DNA of 43,325 nucleotides from an uncultured Acidimicrobiales bacterium (GTDB lineage Bacteria; Actinomycetota; Acidimicrobiia; Acidimicrobiales; SZUA-35), in assembly GCA_937958015.1 (NCBI GenBank), contig CALGOA010000063.1, positions 73,079 through 116,403 on the forward strand, given 5' to 3'. Position numbers and translations under genes: made by a program. Under the pieces are notes generated by a model that did no database searches, was not told the DNA's origin, and worked only from the letters and a program-made list of their open reading frames with translations. The stretch's first letter is position 1. Each line of letters begins with the position of its first letter. Of this stretch, positions 31,277 to 39,942 are shown in pieces.

Positions 31277-32580
31277 TGAGTGTCATGACCACCGATGCCT
31301 ATGAAGAGCTACGCCACCAGGCGCTGGAGGCGATCCGAATCAGGAGTATCGACCTTCGTGAGATCGGTGAAGTTCGGTCCCTCATTCAGCAACTGGTGAA
31401 TCAGTACCAGGCCGATGCCACCTCCGGCGGCTCCCGCCGACCCCTTTCGGACACGGCGGCGATGATGAGCCGCCTGTCTCGAAGCCTGCTCGAGTTCGGG
31501 CCGCTCACCCCCTTCATCGACGGCTCTCTCGAATACGAGGAGTTGATCATCCACGGGTCGAACGTCATGTACGTCGATACCGATGGCCGAATGTTGGCGT
31601 GGCCGGACCCGATCAGCGAAGAAGAGGTCACCCACGTCGTTCACAAACTGCTCGCCACGGTTGGCCAGGCGGTCGACGAGAGCCGACCAGTGATTCAGGC
31701 CCAGATCCTCGACGGTTCGGCTCGAATCGGTGTTGTGCTTCCCCCGATCGCCGACGCGATCGACGTCACTATCCGCCGCTATCTCTCCAAACGGGAGACC
31801 TTCTTAGAACTCATCGAATGGGAAGCGATCAGCCGTCCCGCAGCACAACTGCTCACCGCAGCGATGACCACCCCGACCGGCGTGATCGTCACCGGTCAGC
31901 CGGGTTCGGGAAAGACGACCCTCGTGAATGCGATGCTGCGATCGGCGCCCCCAACGTTGCGGGTCATCGCCTGTGAAGACACCCCGGAGATCTCCGTCGA
32001 CCACCTTCATGCCGCCCGTTGGAAAACCCGACAGGCGGGTCCCGACGGTTCGAACGAGGTCAACCTGCGCGACCTGGTGAAGATCTCGCTCGGGATGCGT
32101 CCCGACCTGATCGTCGTTGGTGAGGTCCGCGGATCCGAAGCGTACGAACTCACCCGGGCTGGCAACGCCGGCGCCGGCATGCTCAGCACGATTCACGCCA
32201 ACAACGCTCGCCAGGGTCTCCAGGCGTTGGTTTCCACCGCCGTGATGGCTGGGCCAAATGTCGCCCCCGAACAGATCCGTACCGTGTTCTCCAGCATCGT
32301 CGACCTCGTGGTACACACCGCCAAGGAGCCGTTTTCTGCAGTGGCCGAAGGCCGAGGTGGGCGCCGCAAGATCATGGAAATCGTCGCTGTCCCGGCCATG
32401 CAGTCGGACGAGTTTGACTTCACGACCGAGCCGATCTTCCACCGCGAGTCGTTCGACCATGAACTTCGTTGGACCGGAGCGCCGTTGCCGATGGACCTCG
32501 AACAACGACTCGACCGGGTGTTGACCCCGATGGGTACCAACGTCACGGCGCTGCTGAGCGGAACGAGGCAGTTGGTATGA
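31276..32580 (+). CDS. cpaF: CpaF/TadA type II/IV secretion ATPase of the Tad pilus
   Basis: The 434-residue hexameric ATPase powers extension of the Flp pilus. The N-terminal domain includes LLEFGPLTPFIDGSLEYEEL. The core has Walker A GQPGSGKTT (207-215), IACEDTPEISVDHLHAARWK, Walker B DLIVVGEVRG (277-286), and the histidine box STIHANN (304-310). All catalytic motifs are intact. It is coupled to both neighbours by overlapping codons. Confidence 0.95.
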   Translation: MSVMTTDAYEELRHQALEAIRIRSIDLREIGEVRSLIQQLVNQYQADATSGGSRRPLSDTAAMMSRLSRSLLEFGPLTPFIDGSLEYEELIIHGSNVMYVDTDGRMLAWPDPISEEEVTHVVHKLLATVGQAVDESRPVIQAQILDGSARIGVVLPPIADAIDVTIRRYLSKRETFLELIEWEAISRPAAQLLTAAMTTPTGVIVTGQPGSGKTTLVNAMLRSAPPTLRVIACEDTPEISVDHLHAARWKTRQAGPDGSNEVNLRDLVKISLGMRPDLIVVGEVRGSEAYELTRAGNAGAGMLSTIHANNARQGLQALVSTAVMAGPNVAPEQIRTVFSSIVDLVVHTAKEPFSAVAEGRGGRRKIMEIVAVPAMQSDEFDFTTEPIFHRESFDHELRWTGAPLPMDLEQRLDRVLTPMGTNVTALLSGTRQLV

Positions 32581-33461
32581 CACTGCTCGCAGCCCTCTTC
32601 GCAGGCCTTTTTGTGTACCTGAGCCTCGGTGCGTTGGTGGGCGTGACACCGCGCTTCCTCGACCGGACACCATCGGGTGAACGGGACAAACGCGACCGGG
32701 CCCAGGACTGGCTCCAACAGGCTGGCGCCGATGTAACCCCGTTCCAGTTCTTCGCGGTCTCCATCGGGATCTCCCTCTTCGTGGCGGTGATCATGCAGGC
32801 CATCACCGACGTGTTGCCCCTCACCTTCGTGGCAGCAGGACTGGCACTGTGGCTACCTCGTTCGTTCTACAGCCGCCGCCGCAACAAGATCACCCAGCAG
32901 CGGATCGCCGCCTGGCCCGATGCGCTCCGCGACCTGATCGCCCACCTGAAGTCCTCGATGTCCGTGCATTCCGCGCTCACCGAACTGGGCCGAAGTGGAC
33001 CACCGGCGTTGCGTCCCTACTTCAACCGCTATGCCGGTCTGGCCGCCACCCTCGACCAGAGGACAGCACTTGAAGTGGTACGGGAGGAACTCGCCGATCC
33101 GGTAAGCGACCGGGTCCTCGAGATCATCCTCGTGGCCTTCGAACAGGGGTCGGCCGTGGTCATCGACATCCTCGCCGACCTGGCCGAAGCGACCAGTGGC
33201 GACATCGCTCTCCACGAAGAGATACAGACCGCGCAGCTCGAGGTGCGGCTGGAGTCCCGAAGTGCTGCGGTCCTGCCATTCCTCGTGTTGATCATGATGA
33301 TCGCCACGTCCAACGACTACGCGTCCTTCTACCGCAGTAGTGCCGGGTGGCTGGTCATCGCCATCGGCGGTCTGCTCTGCATGGGCGGACTCTTCGCAAT
33401 CAACCGATTGGGGCGGATTCCGACCGAACAACGGATCCTCGCTGCGGGGGGCGCGTCGTGA
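32577..33461 (+). CDS. tadB: Tad pilus inner-membrane platform protein TadB
   Basis: The 294-residue protein has the GspF-type fold of TadB: hydrophobic segments at about 2-20, 55-90 and two at the C-terminus (VLPFLVLIMMIATSND, WLVIAIGGLLCMGGLFAINR), with a cytoplasmic helical domain between them (RIAAWPDALRDLIAHLKSSM, DRVLEIILVAFEQGSAVVID). TadB and TadC form the platform that CpaF rotates. It overlaps cpaF by ATGA and tadC by GTGA. Confidence 0.9.
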   Translation: MTLLAALFAGLFVYLSLGALVGVTPRFLDRTPSGERDKRDRAQDWLQQAGADVTPFQFFAVSIGISLFVAVIMQAITDVLPLTFVAAGLALWLPRSFYSRRRNKITQQRIAAWPDALRDLIAHLKSSMSVHSALTELGRSGPPALRPYFNRYAGLAATLDQRTALEVVREELADPVSDRVLEIILVAFEQGSAVVIDILADLAEATSGDIALHEEIQTAQLEVRLESRSAAVLPFLVLIMMIATSNDYASFYRSSAGWLVIAIGGLLCMGGLFAINRLGRIPTEQRILAAGGAS

Positions 33462-34393
33462 GTTTGGCGTTCCTCGCCGCTCTGGCTGCAGCCGGGTGTG
33501 CTGCGCTGTTCTCGCGCGCAGTCGTTCCGCCGCGCCGTCTGCTCGCCGGTCGGGTTCGGCCCTATGCAGCCCTCTCCCGATCGCGGTTGGGAACCGGCTA
33601 CGCCGATGTCTCTGTTGCGACGTTAACTCGGCACGACGATCGAACCGCCGTCGGTCGGGTCATCGGTCCGCTGCTGGCGCAGTTGGCGGAGCAGCTCGGA
33701 TCGCTCATCGATGCCGCCGACCACGACACGCTTCGGCGTCGCCTACGAAACGCCGGATTCGCCGACACCGATCCCGCCCAATATCGAATGCGTCAGCTGG
33801 GCCACACGGTGGGTGGGATCGCCCTCGGTGTCGTCTTCGGCTTGCTGGTGGCCAGCGTCGGCCTGACGATTCTGTTCGTCGTCTGCTTCGGCTTCTACGG
33901 TGCAACACTCCAACGCAGTCGGCTCACCGCCGCGACCGAGAAACGCGCCGAACGCATGCGGAGCGAGGTGTACACCGTCGCCCAACTGCTGGCGGTCCGC
34001 CTTCGTACCGGCAGCGGACCGGTCGACGCGGTGCGTTCGGTCTGCAACCTGGCCCGGGGACCGGTGGTCGCTGAACTCGGCGAGGCGATGACCTGGATCT
34101 CGTCGGGAACAGCGGCGCAACGGGCCTATGACAAACTCGCTGAAGCTACCGACGAACCAGCGGCCGCTCGGCTGTACCGGTTGCTGGCCGCGTCTTCTAA
34201 CAGCGGCGGCGATATCGCCGGATCGCTTCGTTCGGTCGCCGAGGATCTCCGCATCGAACGCAAACAGGACCTCGCCCGCCGAGCGGTGAAACGTCGCACG
34301 GCGATGCTCCTGCCCCTTCTTCTCTTCATCACCCCGGTGATGATCCTGTTCGTCGCAGTTCCGCTGCTTCCAATGATCTTCGGCACCTTCTGA
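33458..34393 (+). CDS. tadC: Tad pilus inner-membrane platform protein TadC
   Basis: The 311-residue protein starts at GTG 33458, overlapping the tadB stop by four bases; the longer frame upstream lies inside tadB. It has a GspF-type domain: LRRRLRNAGFADTDPAQYRM, two central helices (ALGVVFGLLVASVGLTILFV), AQLLAVRLRTGSGPVDAVRS, and the family end EDLRIERKQDLARRAVKRRT followed by a long hydrophobic C-terminal helix. It partners TadB. Confidence 0.9.
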   Translation: MSLAFLAALAAAGCAALFSRAVVPPRRLLAGRVRPYAALSRSRLGTGYADVSVATLTRHDDRTAVGRVIGPLLAQLAEQLGSLIDAADHDTLRRRLRNAGFADTDPAQYRMRQLGHTVGGIALGVVFGLLVASVGLTILFVVCFGFYGATLQRSRLTAATEKRAERMRSEVYTVAQLLAVRLRTGSGPVDAVRSVCNLARGPVVAELGEAMTWISSGTAAQRAYDKLAEATDEPAAARLYRLLAASSNSGGDIAGSLRSVAEDLRIERKQDLARRAVKRRTAMLLPLLLFITPVMILFVAVPLLPMIFGTF

Positions 34394-34422
34394 TGGGTGT
34401 CGTGGAAACCAACAACTTCCGT

Positions 34423-34427
34423 GGAGG
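34423..34427 (+). promoter_or_regulatory. Strong ribosome-binding site before the flp pilin
   Basis: GGAGG lies six bases before the pilin ATG. It is the best Shine-Dalgarno in the pilus operon, fitting a protein needed in large amounts. Confidence 0.75.
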
Positions 34428-34433
34428 AAAACA

Positions 34434-34625
34434 ATGCTGACCATCGCTCTGATCCAACTCTTGAGCACCACCGACAAAAATCGCACCGCCGAACGCGGCG
34501 CCGGCGTCGTCGAATATCTGGGTCTTGCCGCCCTGGGCGTCGCAATTGTCGCCCTGCTGTTGACGGGTATGACCGACGTGACGAACACGTTGATCTCCCG
34601 CATCGGCCAGATGGTGACCGGTTAG
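34434..34625 (+). CDS. flp: Flp-type major pilin
   Basis: The 63-residue protein is a Flp prepilin. A short leader ends with Gly22, and the cleavage and N-terminal motif is RGAGVVEYLGLAALGVAIVA with Glu27 and Tyr28 in the +5/+6 positions, matching the Flp pattern G/xxxxEY. A single hydrophobic helix (28-45) follows, then a short polar end. It would be cut by a TadV/CpaA prepilin peptidase, which is not encoded in the window. Confidence 0.9.
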   Translation: MLTIALIQLLSTTDKNRTAERGAGVVEYLGLAALGVAIVALLLTGMTDVTNTLISRIGQMVTG

Positions 34626-34632
34626 ACCAATC

Positions 34633-35028
34633 GTGAGAGGTCCCGAACGGTCGAGAGAGCGCGGCGCGATACTGCTGCCGGGGGTGGTGGGCATCGCCAT
34701 GATGTTCTTCGCGTTCGTGCTCATCACACAGTTCGCGGTCTGGCAGTACGGACGGGGTGCGATCCAGTCTGCGGCGAACGAGGCGGCTCGAGCCTCGGCG
34801 GCGTATGGGGCCGACGTCAGTGCGTGTACCCAGGCGTTCGAGGCGGCTCGGTCCGACCTGTTGGGAGGCAGCCTCGGAAACGGTGTTGGCCAGCCGAGCT
34901 GTACCGCCAACGGTGAGTTCACCGAGGTGATCGTGCCGGTCACGTTCCAGAAGTGGCTTCCTATCTCACCCGACTGGTCGTTCGAGGTCCGAGCCGTCGC
35001 CGCGATAGAACGGCTACCGGAACCGTGA
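34633..35028 (+). CDS. tadE: TadE-like minor pilin
   Basis: The 131-residue protein begins at GTG 34633 with RERGAILLPGVVGIAMMFFA, the TadE pseudopilin type of leader and helix. The rest contains SAANEAARASAAYGADV, two cysteines (SACTQAF, QPSCTAN) and a beta-rich end. TadE proteins are minor pilins or assembly factors. It overlaps the next gene by GTGA. Confidence 0.82.
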   Translation: MRGPERSRERGAILLPGVVGIAMMFFAFVLITQFAVWQYGRGAIQSAANEAARASAAYGADVSACTQAFEAARSDLLGGSLGNGVGQPSCTANGEFTEVIVPVTFQKWLPISPDWSFEVRAVAAIERLPEP

Positions 35029-35429
35029 GCGATCGCGCCGGTGAACGGGGATCGGCAGTGATCGAACTGCCGATGGTCCTTGGATTCCTGATCATTCCGA
35101 TCGCGTTCGTGGTTTTGACCATTCCCACGTGGCTGCAGGACATTCATGCCGCCAACGACGCCGCGGCCGAAGCGGGACGAGCCTTCGTACTGAGCGGCGG
35201 GGATGGCGAAGCGGTCGATCGCGCCATCCAGGCCGCAGAGCTGAGCCATGGTCGAGAATCGGGATCGCTCGCCCTTTCATCGGTCGCTCCAACGGCGGAG
35301 CTGTCCTCGGCGGTCGAGGTTTCGGTCACGGTGGAAGTCACAGCGATCGCGCTGTTCGACTTCGGCTCCTTTTCCTATACAGCTACCCACACCGAGCGAT
35401 ATCCGACCTACGTACGGACACCCCGATGA
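35025..35429 (+). CDS. Second TadE-like pseudopilin
   Basis: The 134-residue protein starts at GTG 35025 (overlap GTGA) with DRAGERGSAVIELPMVLGFL and a hydrophobic helix to about residue 35. It continues DIHAANDAAAEAGRAFVLSG and ends with SYTATHTERYPTYV. The Glu after the cleavage-type Gly (GSAVIE) is retained. It is a distinct relative of the preceding TadE-like protein. Its stop overlaps the next ATG (ATGA). Confidence 0.8.
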   Translation: MSDRAGERGSAVIELPMVLGFLIIPIAFVVLTIPTWLQDIHAANDAAAEAGRAFVLSGGDGEAVDRAIQAAELSHGRESGSLALSSVAPTAELSSAVEVSVTVEVTAIALFDFGSFSYTATHTERYPTYVRTPR

Positions 35430-35869
35430 AACGGACCGAACGTCGGACCGAACGGGGCTCGATCACCACCATGGGGGTCGGACTTTCGCTGATCCTGTTT
35501 GTCGTCGGCGGCATCAGTATCGATCTGTGGCGGGTCGTGGCCGCGCGTCAAGATCTTGTGCAGCGGGCGGACTCGGCGGCTGCAGCCGGGGCGAACGCCA
35601 TCGATACCGACGAGTTTCGACTCACCGGCGAGTTGATACTCGATCCCCAGACGGCTGTACGCGCTGCGGAGCAGGTGCTCGGCGCACCGTCGACGTGGGA
35701 CTTTACGGGCACCGGTCGCGTCGAAGCGAGAGATCCCGACGGTCTTCCCGACGACATGGTGGTGTCCCTGACCCGGGTCGTCGATCTTGCATTGCTCGGG
35801 GTCCTGTCCGATCAGCGTTCGATCACCATTTCGGTGGAGTCGGTCGCGTCACCCGAATCGACCGGCTGA
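35426..35869 (+). CDS. TadG-like pilus-assembly protein (short)
   Basis: The 147-residue protein begins MKRTERRTERGSITTMGVGL followed by a hydrophobic helix (SLILFVVGGISIDLWRVVAA) and RADSAAAAGANAIDTDEF, the TadE/TadG-like N-terminal region. TadG of proteobacteria is far longer and has a von Willebrand domain; this one lacks it. It is the last gene of the pilus operon. Confidence 0.8.
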   Translation: MKRTERRTERGSITTMGVGLSLILFVVGGISIDLWRVVAARQDLVQRADSAAAAGANAIDTDEFRLTGELILDPQTAVRAAEQVLGAPSTWDFTGTGRVEARDPDGLPDDMVVSLTRVVDLALLGVLSDQRSITISVESVASPESTG

Positions 35870-36012
35870 GGGTTCATCCGGGAGAGGCTCAGATAATCCA
35901 CTCGGGCCTGCACAACGTTTCTGATTGCGGCATCCAAGTCAGGAACACCCGGACTCGGGTCGGTGACCGTCTCCAGAATGTCGCCTTCCCCGCCGCGGGA
36001 ATCGGTTTTCAT
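35812..36012 (-). CDS. Possible small protein antisense to the pilus operon end
   Basis: A 66-codon frame reads MKTDSRGGEGDILETVTDPS and PGVPDLDAAIRNVVQARVDY. It has moderately high third-position GC and overlaps the TadG-like gene by 58 bp on the other strand. No promoter or ribosome site is convincing. Confidence 0.3.
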   Translation of the reverse strand: MKTDSRGGEGDILETVTDPSPGVPDLDAAIRNVVQARVDYLSLSRMNPQPVDSGDATDSTEMVIER

Positions 36013-36131
36013 ACTTACGGTTTTCGACCATCCGTCCGGCCGTCTACACAGTCCAAATGGCCCATTGGATGTAGAAGCTGCTGGCCGCTGTTCCGCTCCC
36101 CGTAGGAATGTCGGTACCGTTGTCGGTCGCT

Positions 36132-36782
36132 ATGGCATCGAAGAAGACTCCTCCCCCCAAACCGACCACCGTCTTCCTCGTACGGCACGGCAAAACCCCA
36201 ACCACCGGCGCGGTCCTGCCCGGTCGCGCCAAAGGTCTCCATCTCGCCGACGAAGGTGTTGCTCAGGCCGAGCGTGTCGCTCAGCGACTCGCCTCACTCG
36301 GTGATATCGCCGGCGTGTATGCCAGCCCGATGGAACGGACCCGTGAAACCGCAGCGCCGATCGGCAAGGCGCTGGGTCACCGGGTCAAGATCCGCAAAGG
36401 CCTGATCGAGGCCGAATTCGGCGAGTGGACCGGAGCCAAGCTGAAGGATCTCTACAAGTTGCCCGAGTGGGAAAAGGTTCAGAAGTACCCCAGTGGATTT
36501 CGTTTCCCGGGCGGCGAGTCTTTTTCCGAGATGCAGAGCCGCATCACCGGAGCCCTGCACGAGTTGGTTGCCGAACACCCAGGCGAACGAGTCGTTGCTG
36601 TCAGCCACGCCGATCCGATCAAAGCCGCGGTCGCCGACGCGATGGGCACCCACCTGGATCAGTTTCAGCGGATCGTGGTGGCTCCATGTTCGGTCTCGGC
36701 CGTTCTCTTCACCCACACCGGACCTCGGGTGCTGGCCGTAAATTCCACCGGCGATGACCTTTCCTCGCTCGTTCTCAGCTGA
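36132..36782 (+). CDS. Histidine phosphatase/phosphomutase-like protein (MSMEG_4193 family)
   Basis: The 216-residue protein belongs to the histidine phosphatase superfamily: catalytic RHG in TVFLVRHGKTPTTG near residue 19, YASPMERTRETAAPIGKALG, EAEFGEWTGAKL, and the second catalytic His in VVAVSHADPIKAAVADAMG. It matches the actinobacterial MSMEG_4193-type subgroup found next to DUF3090 and SCO1664 proteins. Start: ATG 36132 keeps MASKKTPPPKPTTVFLVRHG; ATG 36108 is possible. Its stop shares a base with the next ATG. Substrate unknown. Confidence 0.9.
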   Translation: MASKKTPPPKPTTVFLVRHGKTPTTGAVLPGRAKGLHLADEGVAQAERVAQRLASLGDIAGVYASPMERTRETAAPIGKALGHRVKIRKGLIEAEFGEWTGAKLKDLYKLPEWEKVQKYPSGFRFPGGESFSEMQSRITGALHELVAEHPGERVVAVSHADPIKAAVADAMGTHLDQFQRIVVAPCSVSAVLFTHTGPRVLAVNSTGDDLSSLVLS

Positions 36783-37303
36783 TGAGCGAACTGTACGAAT
36801 ACCGCGACACCAGTCACTTCACCGCCGGGGCCATCGGCGAACCCGGTGACCGCACGTTCTTTCTCCAGGCCGGTGACAGCTTCGGTTATCACAGCGTGAA
36901 GTTGGAGAAACAGCAGGTCGGTGCCCTGGCCGATTTTCTGCGCACGGTGCTGGAAGATCTGCCCGCTCCCAACAACACGATCCCGTCGGTGGTTCCACTG
37001 ATCGAACCGGCTCAACCCACGTTTGTGGTCGGTCAGATCGCGGTCGGTGTCGACGAGGCCGAGGGCATGGTCGTGCTCGTGGTGGAGGAACTGGTCGAAC
37101 AACCGACCTTGGAAGAGGAGCTGGCTGCGGTTGTCGAAGACGAGGAACTGAAGGGCTCCACGCTTCGTGTACACCTCACGGTTGACCAGGCGTCGGCCTT
37201 CATCCACACGTCCGAGATGCTGATGGAGGGTGGCCGTCCTCCCTGTCGTCTGTGCGGTCAGCCGCTCGACCCCACAGGACATGCCTGTCCTCGACTGAAC
37301 TAA
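36782..37303 (+). CDS. DUF3090 family protein
   Basis: The 173-residue protein is a full-length DUF3090 member: SHFTAGAIGEPGDRTFFLQA, VKLEKQQVGALADFLRTVLE, and the C-terminal zinc-ribbon-like CRLCGQPLDPTGHACPRLN. DUF3090 proteins are nearly always between a histidine phosphatase and a SCO1664-type protein in actinobacteria; their function is not known to me. The start overlaps the phosphatase stop (TGATG), giving tight coupling. Confidence 0.92.
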   Translation: MSELYEYRDTSHFTAGAIGEPGDRTFFLQAGDSFGYHSVKLEKQQVGALADFLRTVLEDLPAPNNTIPSVVPLIEPAQPTFVVGQIAVGVDEAEGMVVLVVEELVEQPTLEEELAAVVEDEELKGSTLRVHLTVDQASAFIHTSEMLMEGGRPPCRLCGQPLDPTGHACPRLN

Positions 37304-37308
37304 GCGGC

Positions 37309-38073
37309 ATGTCCAGCTCTGACGGCGACGCTCTCTCGGTCCGAAACGACGAAGACCCTTTCGATGCCCCCAGCGATGGTCTGATCGAGCTGTTCGAGAC
37401 CGGCGAGTTCGAGATCGAAGGGCGCATGCCCTACAGCTCCAACCTCACGCTCCTGGTCCATTACACCGACGCCGACGGATCCGACGTTCGAGCCATTTAC
37501 AAACCCGGTCAGGGTGAACGTCCGTTGTGGGATTTCCCCGGGAACCTCTACCGCCGCGAGGTGGCCGCCTACCGATTGAACAGCGCGCTCGGATGGAACG
37601 TCATTCCGCCGACCACGCTGGCAACCGGTCAGATGGGGGAGGGGTCGATGCAGGCATTCGTGAATGCCGAGTTTGCCGAGCACTACTTCACGCTTCATGA
37701 GGCTGGCGTGGCGATTCCGGACCTCCAGCAGCTGTGCGTGCTCGACTACATCGCCAACAACACCGATCGCAAGAGCGGTCATTGCCTGCTCGCCCCCGAT
37801 GGCCATGTCTACGGAATCGACAACGGACTGTCGTTCCATGCCGAGTACAAGCTCCGCACCGTGATCTGGGACTTCGCCGGCGATCCGATCCCCGAACAGT
37901 TGGTCGAGGACGTTGTGCGGTTCATCGATGCCGGTGTCCCCAATGACCTGGCGGCGATGCTCGACCCGTTCGAGCAGGATGCGATGCTCACCCGGGCGAA
38001 GGCCATCGCCAAGGAGGGGACGTTCCCCGAAGACGACACCGACGGACATCGGTGGCCCTGGCCGCTGGTCTAG
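37309..38073 (+). CDS. SCO1664 family kinase-like protein
   Basis: The 254-residue protein belongs to the SCO1664 family, related to PI3/PI4-kinase and HipA-like folds. Kinase-like features are the lysine of RAIYKPGQGERPLWDFPG, EVAAYRLNSALGW, the catalytic-type segment CVLDYIANNTDRKSGHCLL and the metal-type GIDNGLSFH. The substrate is unknown. It follows the DUF3090 gene by 5 bp and ends 4 bp from the convergent modC stop. Confidence 0.9.
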   Translation: MSSSDGDALSVRNDEDPFDAPSDGLIELFETGEFEIEGRMPYSSNLTLLVHYTDADGSDVRAIYKPGQGERPLWDFPGNLYRREVAAYRLNSALGWNVIPPTTLATGQMGEGSMQAFVNAEFAEHYFTLHEAGVAIPDLQQLCVLDYIANNTDRKSGHCLLAPDGHVYGIDNGLSFHAEYKLRTVIWDFAGDPIPEQLVEDVVRFIDAGVPNDLAAMLDPFEQDAMLTRAKAIAKEGTFPEDDTDGHRWPWPLV

Positions 38074-38077
38074 TGGG

Positions 38078-39145
38078 TTAGTTCGCAGGCGAGATAGCGA
38101 TTTCGGTGGCCTTCACCGATGCCCAGATCGGCGTGCCGATCGACAGGTGCAGGGCGGCGGTTGACGCCGGGGTGATGTCAACCGAGATCGGCAGGGGAGC
38201 TCCCAGCAGGATCCGGGTCGTGTCGCCAAGTGGTTCGATCCCTTCGACGACGGTCTCCCAGGTGTTGCGCGGGCTGCCGTGGGGCTGGGCCGGATGGAGC
38301 GCCACCGCCCGGGGATGAATAGTGATCAGTACCTCACCCGACACCCCGGTATCCGAGGTCTGCAGAAGGTGATCGAACTCATCCAGCTTCAGCGTTCCCG
38401 ACGAATTGGTGCCCGTCATGAGGTTCGTGCCTGCGACCGACGCTCCGTAGCTCGTCGCAGGACGGGTCCGAATGTCGTAGGGAGTACCCGATTGGGTGAT
38501 CGAGCCGTTCTCCATGATGAAGATCCGATCGGCGAGAAGGAACGCATCGGTGGGATCGTGGGTAATCAGCAGACGGGGCCCTTCGAACTGCTGCAGGTGT
38601 TGCCCGAGGAGCCGCCGCGTGGTTGATCTGGTCTCGACGTCGAGAGCCGCCAACGGTTCGTCCAACAGGAGCAGGGCGGGATCGGTTGCAAGGGCCCGGG
38701 CGAGCGCCACCCGCTGCGCCTGTCCACCGGAGAGTCCCGGCGGTTTCGAGTTGGCTAGATCGCCGAGATCGAACCGCTCGGCCCAGCGCATGGCTTCGGT
38801 GATCGAGTCAGCAGTCGAACGGCCTCCGGCAGAGATCCCGAATGCGATGTTCTCCGCAACGGTCATGTGATCGAAGAGCAGGTAGTCCTGAAAGACGACA
38901 CCCACCTGTCGTTTGGCCGGTGGCACAAAGACCCGTTCGCCGTCGTCCAGCAGTCGATCGCCCAGTGAGATCCTGCCCTCATCGAGCGGGAGAAGGCCAG
39001 CGAGCAGGTCGACGGCTGTTGATTTGCCGGCCCCGTTCGGCCCGAGCAGGGCAACGGTCTGGCCCGCTTCGATGGTGAGGTGAATGTCGAGCGCGAACCC
39101 GTCCGGTCGAGCGACGGCCATGCGGGCATCGAGGTTGATCGTCAT
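38078..39145 (-). CDS. modC: Molybdate ABC transporter ATP-binding protein ModC
   Basis: The 355-residue ATPase energises molybdate uptake. Walker A is GPNGAGKS (35-42), followed by Q-loop VFQDYLLFDHMTVAENIAFG, signature LSGGQAQRVALARAL, Walker B ALLLLDEPLAAL and switch LLITHDP. The C-terminal third (VLITIHPRAVALHPAQPHG and TPIWASVKATEIAI) is a TOBE/Mop-type molybdate-binding domain. The start MTINLDARM overlaps the modB stop by ATGA. Confidence 0.9.
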   Translation of the reverse strand: MTINLDARMAVARPDGFALDIHLTIEAGQTVALLGPNGAGKSTAVDLLAGLLPLDEGRISLGDRLLDDGERVFVPPAKRQVGVVFQDYLLFDHMTVAENIAFGISAGGRSTADSITEAMRWAERFDLGDLANSKPPGLSGGQAQRVALARALATDPALLLLDEPLAALDVETRSTTRRLLGQHLQQFEGPRLLITHDPTDAFLLADRIFIMENGSITQSGTPYDIRTRPATSYGASVAGTNLMTGTNSSGTLKLDEFDHLLQTSDTGVSGEVLITIHPRAVALHPAQPHGSPRNTWETVVEGIEPLGDTTRILLGAPLPISVDITPASTAALHLSIGTPIWASVKATEIAISPAN

Positions 39146-39942
39146 CGGGTGCCCCACCATCTGTCCCGCAGGCTGAGGAGAACGACCAACGACACGGCAA
39201 CCAACACCAGGCTGATGGCGATTGCGGCGTCACGGTCCGATTCGAGGGAGATGAACACCGCGAGTGGGAGCGTCTGGGTTCGACCCTGGAGGTTGCCAGC
39301 GAAGGTCACCGTGGCGCCAAACTCACCAAGAGCCCGAGCCCATGCGATCACCGCGCCCGCCCGGAGCGACGGCGCGATCATCGGCAGTGTGATCGAACGG
39401 AACACCCGAAGTTGCGATGCTCCCAGGGTCGTTGCCGCAGCCTCGTGCCGCTGATCGAGGTTGTGGAGCGCCCCCTCCACGGTCAGCACGAGAAACGGCA
39501 TCGCCACGAACGTGTTGGCCGCAATCACGCCCCATACCGAGAACGGCAACAGGAAGCCGGTCGCATCGTTCAGCGGACCGCCGATCAGGCCGCGACGACC
39601 CAATGCGAAACCGAGCGCGGCGCCGCCGACAACCGGAGGCAAGACCATGGGTAGTGTCACGATTGCCCGCACCACGTCGCGGCCGGCGAAGTCGACCCGG
39701 GCCAAGAGCCACGCCAACGGAACCCCGAACACGACGCTCAGCACGGCGGCGGCGAGTGACGTCGTGAGCGACAGCCATAACGCATCGACCACGATGTCGG
39801 AGGTGATGATGGACCCGAGGTTCGACCACGGTGTTCGGCCCAACAGCCCCACCAGTGGCAGCAGAAAGAACAGGGCGCCGATTCCACCCAGCGCTATCAG
39901 GCTGAGCGGTGGCGGCGATGCGGCCCGACGCTGATCGTTCAT
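39142..39942 (-). CDS. modB: Molybdate ABC transporter permease ModB
   Basis: The 266-residue protein has about six membrane helices and the ABC permease loop EAAATTLGASQLRVFRSITL followed by GAVIAWARALGEFGATVTFA. This EAA loop with RALGEFGA is typical of ModB/CysT permeases. The PMVLPPVVGGAALG motif is likewise characteristic. It overlaps modA and modC. Confidence 0.92.
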   Translation of the reverse strand: MNDQRRAASPPPLSLIALGGIGALFFLLPLVGLLGRTPWSNLGSIITSDIVVDALWLSLTTSLAAAVLSVVFGVPLAWLLARVDFAGRDVVRAIVTLPMVLPPVVGGAALGFALGRRGLIGGPLNDATGFLLPFSVWGVIAANTFVAMPFLVLTVEGALHNLDQRHEAAATTLGASQLRVFRSITLPMIAPSLRAGAVIAWARALGEFGATVTFAGNLQGRTQTLPLAVFISLESDRDAAIAISLVLVAVSLVVLLSLRDRWWGTR

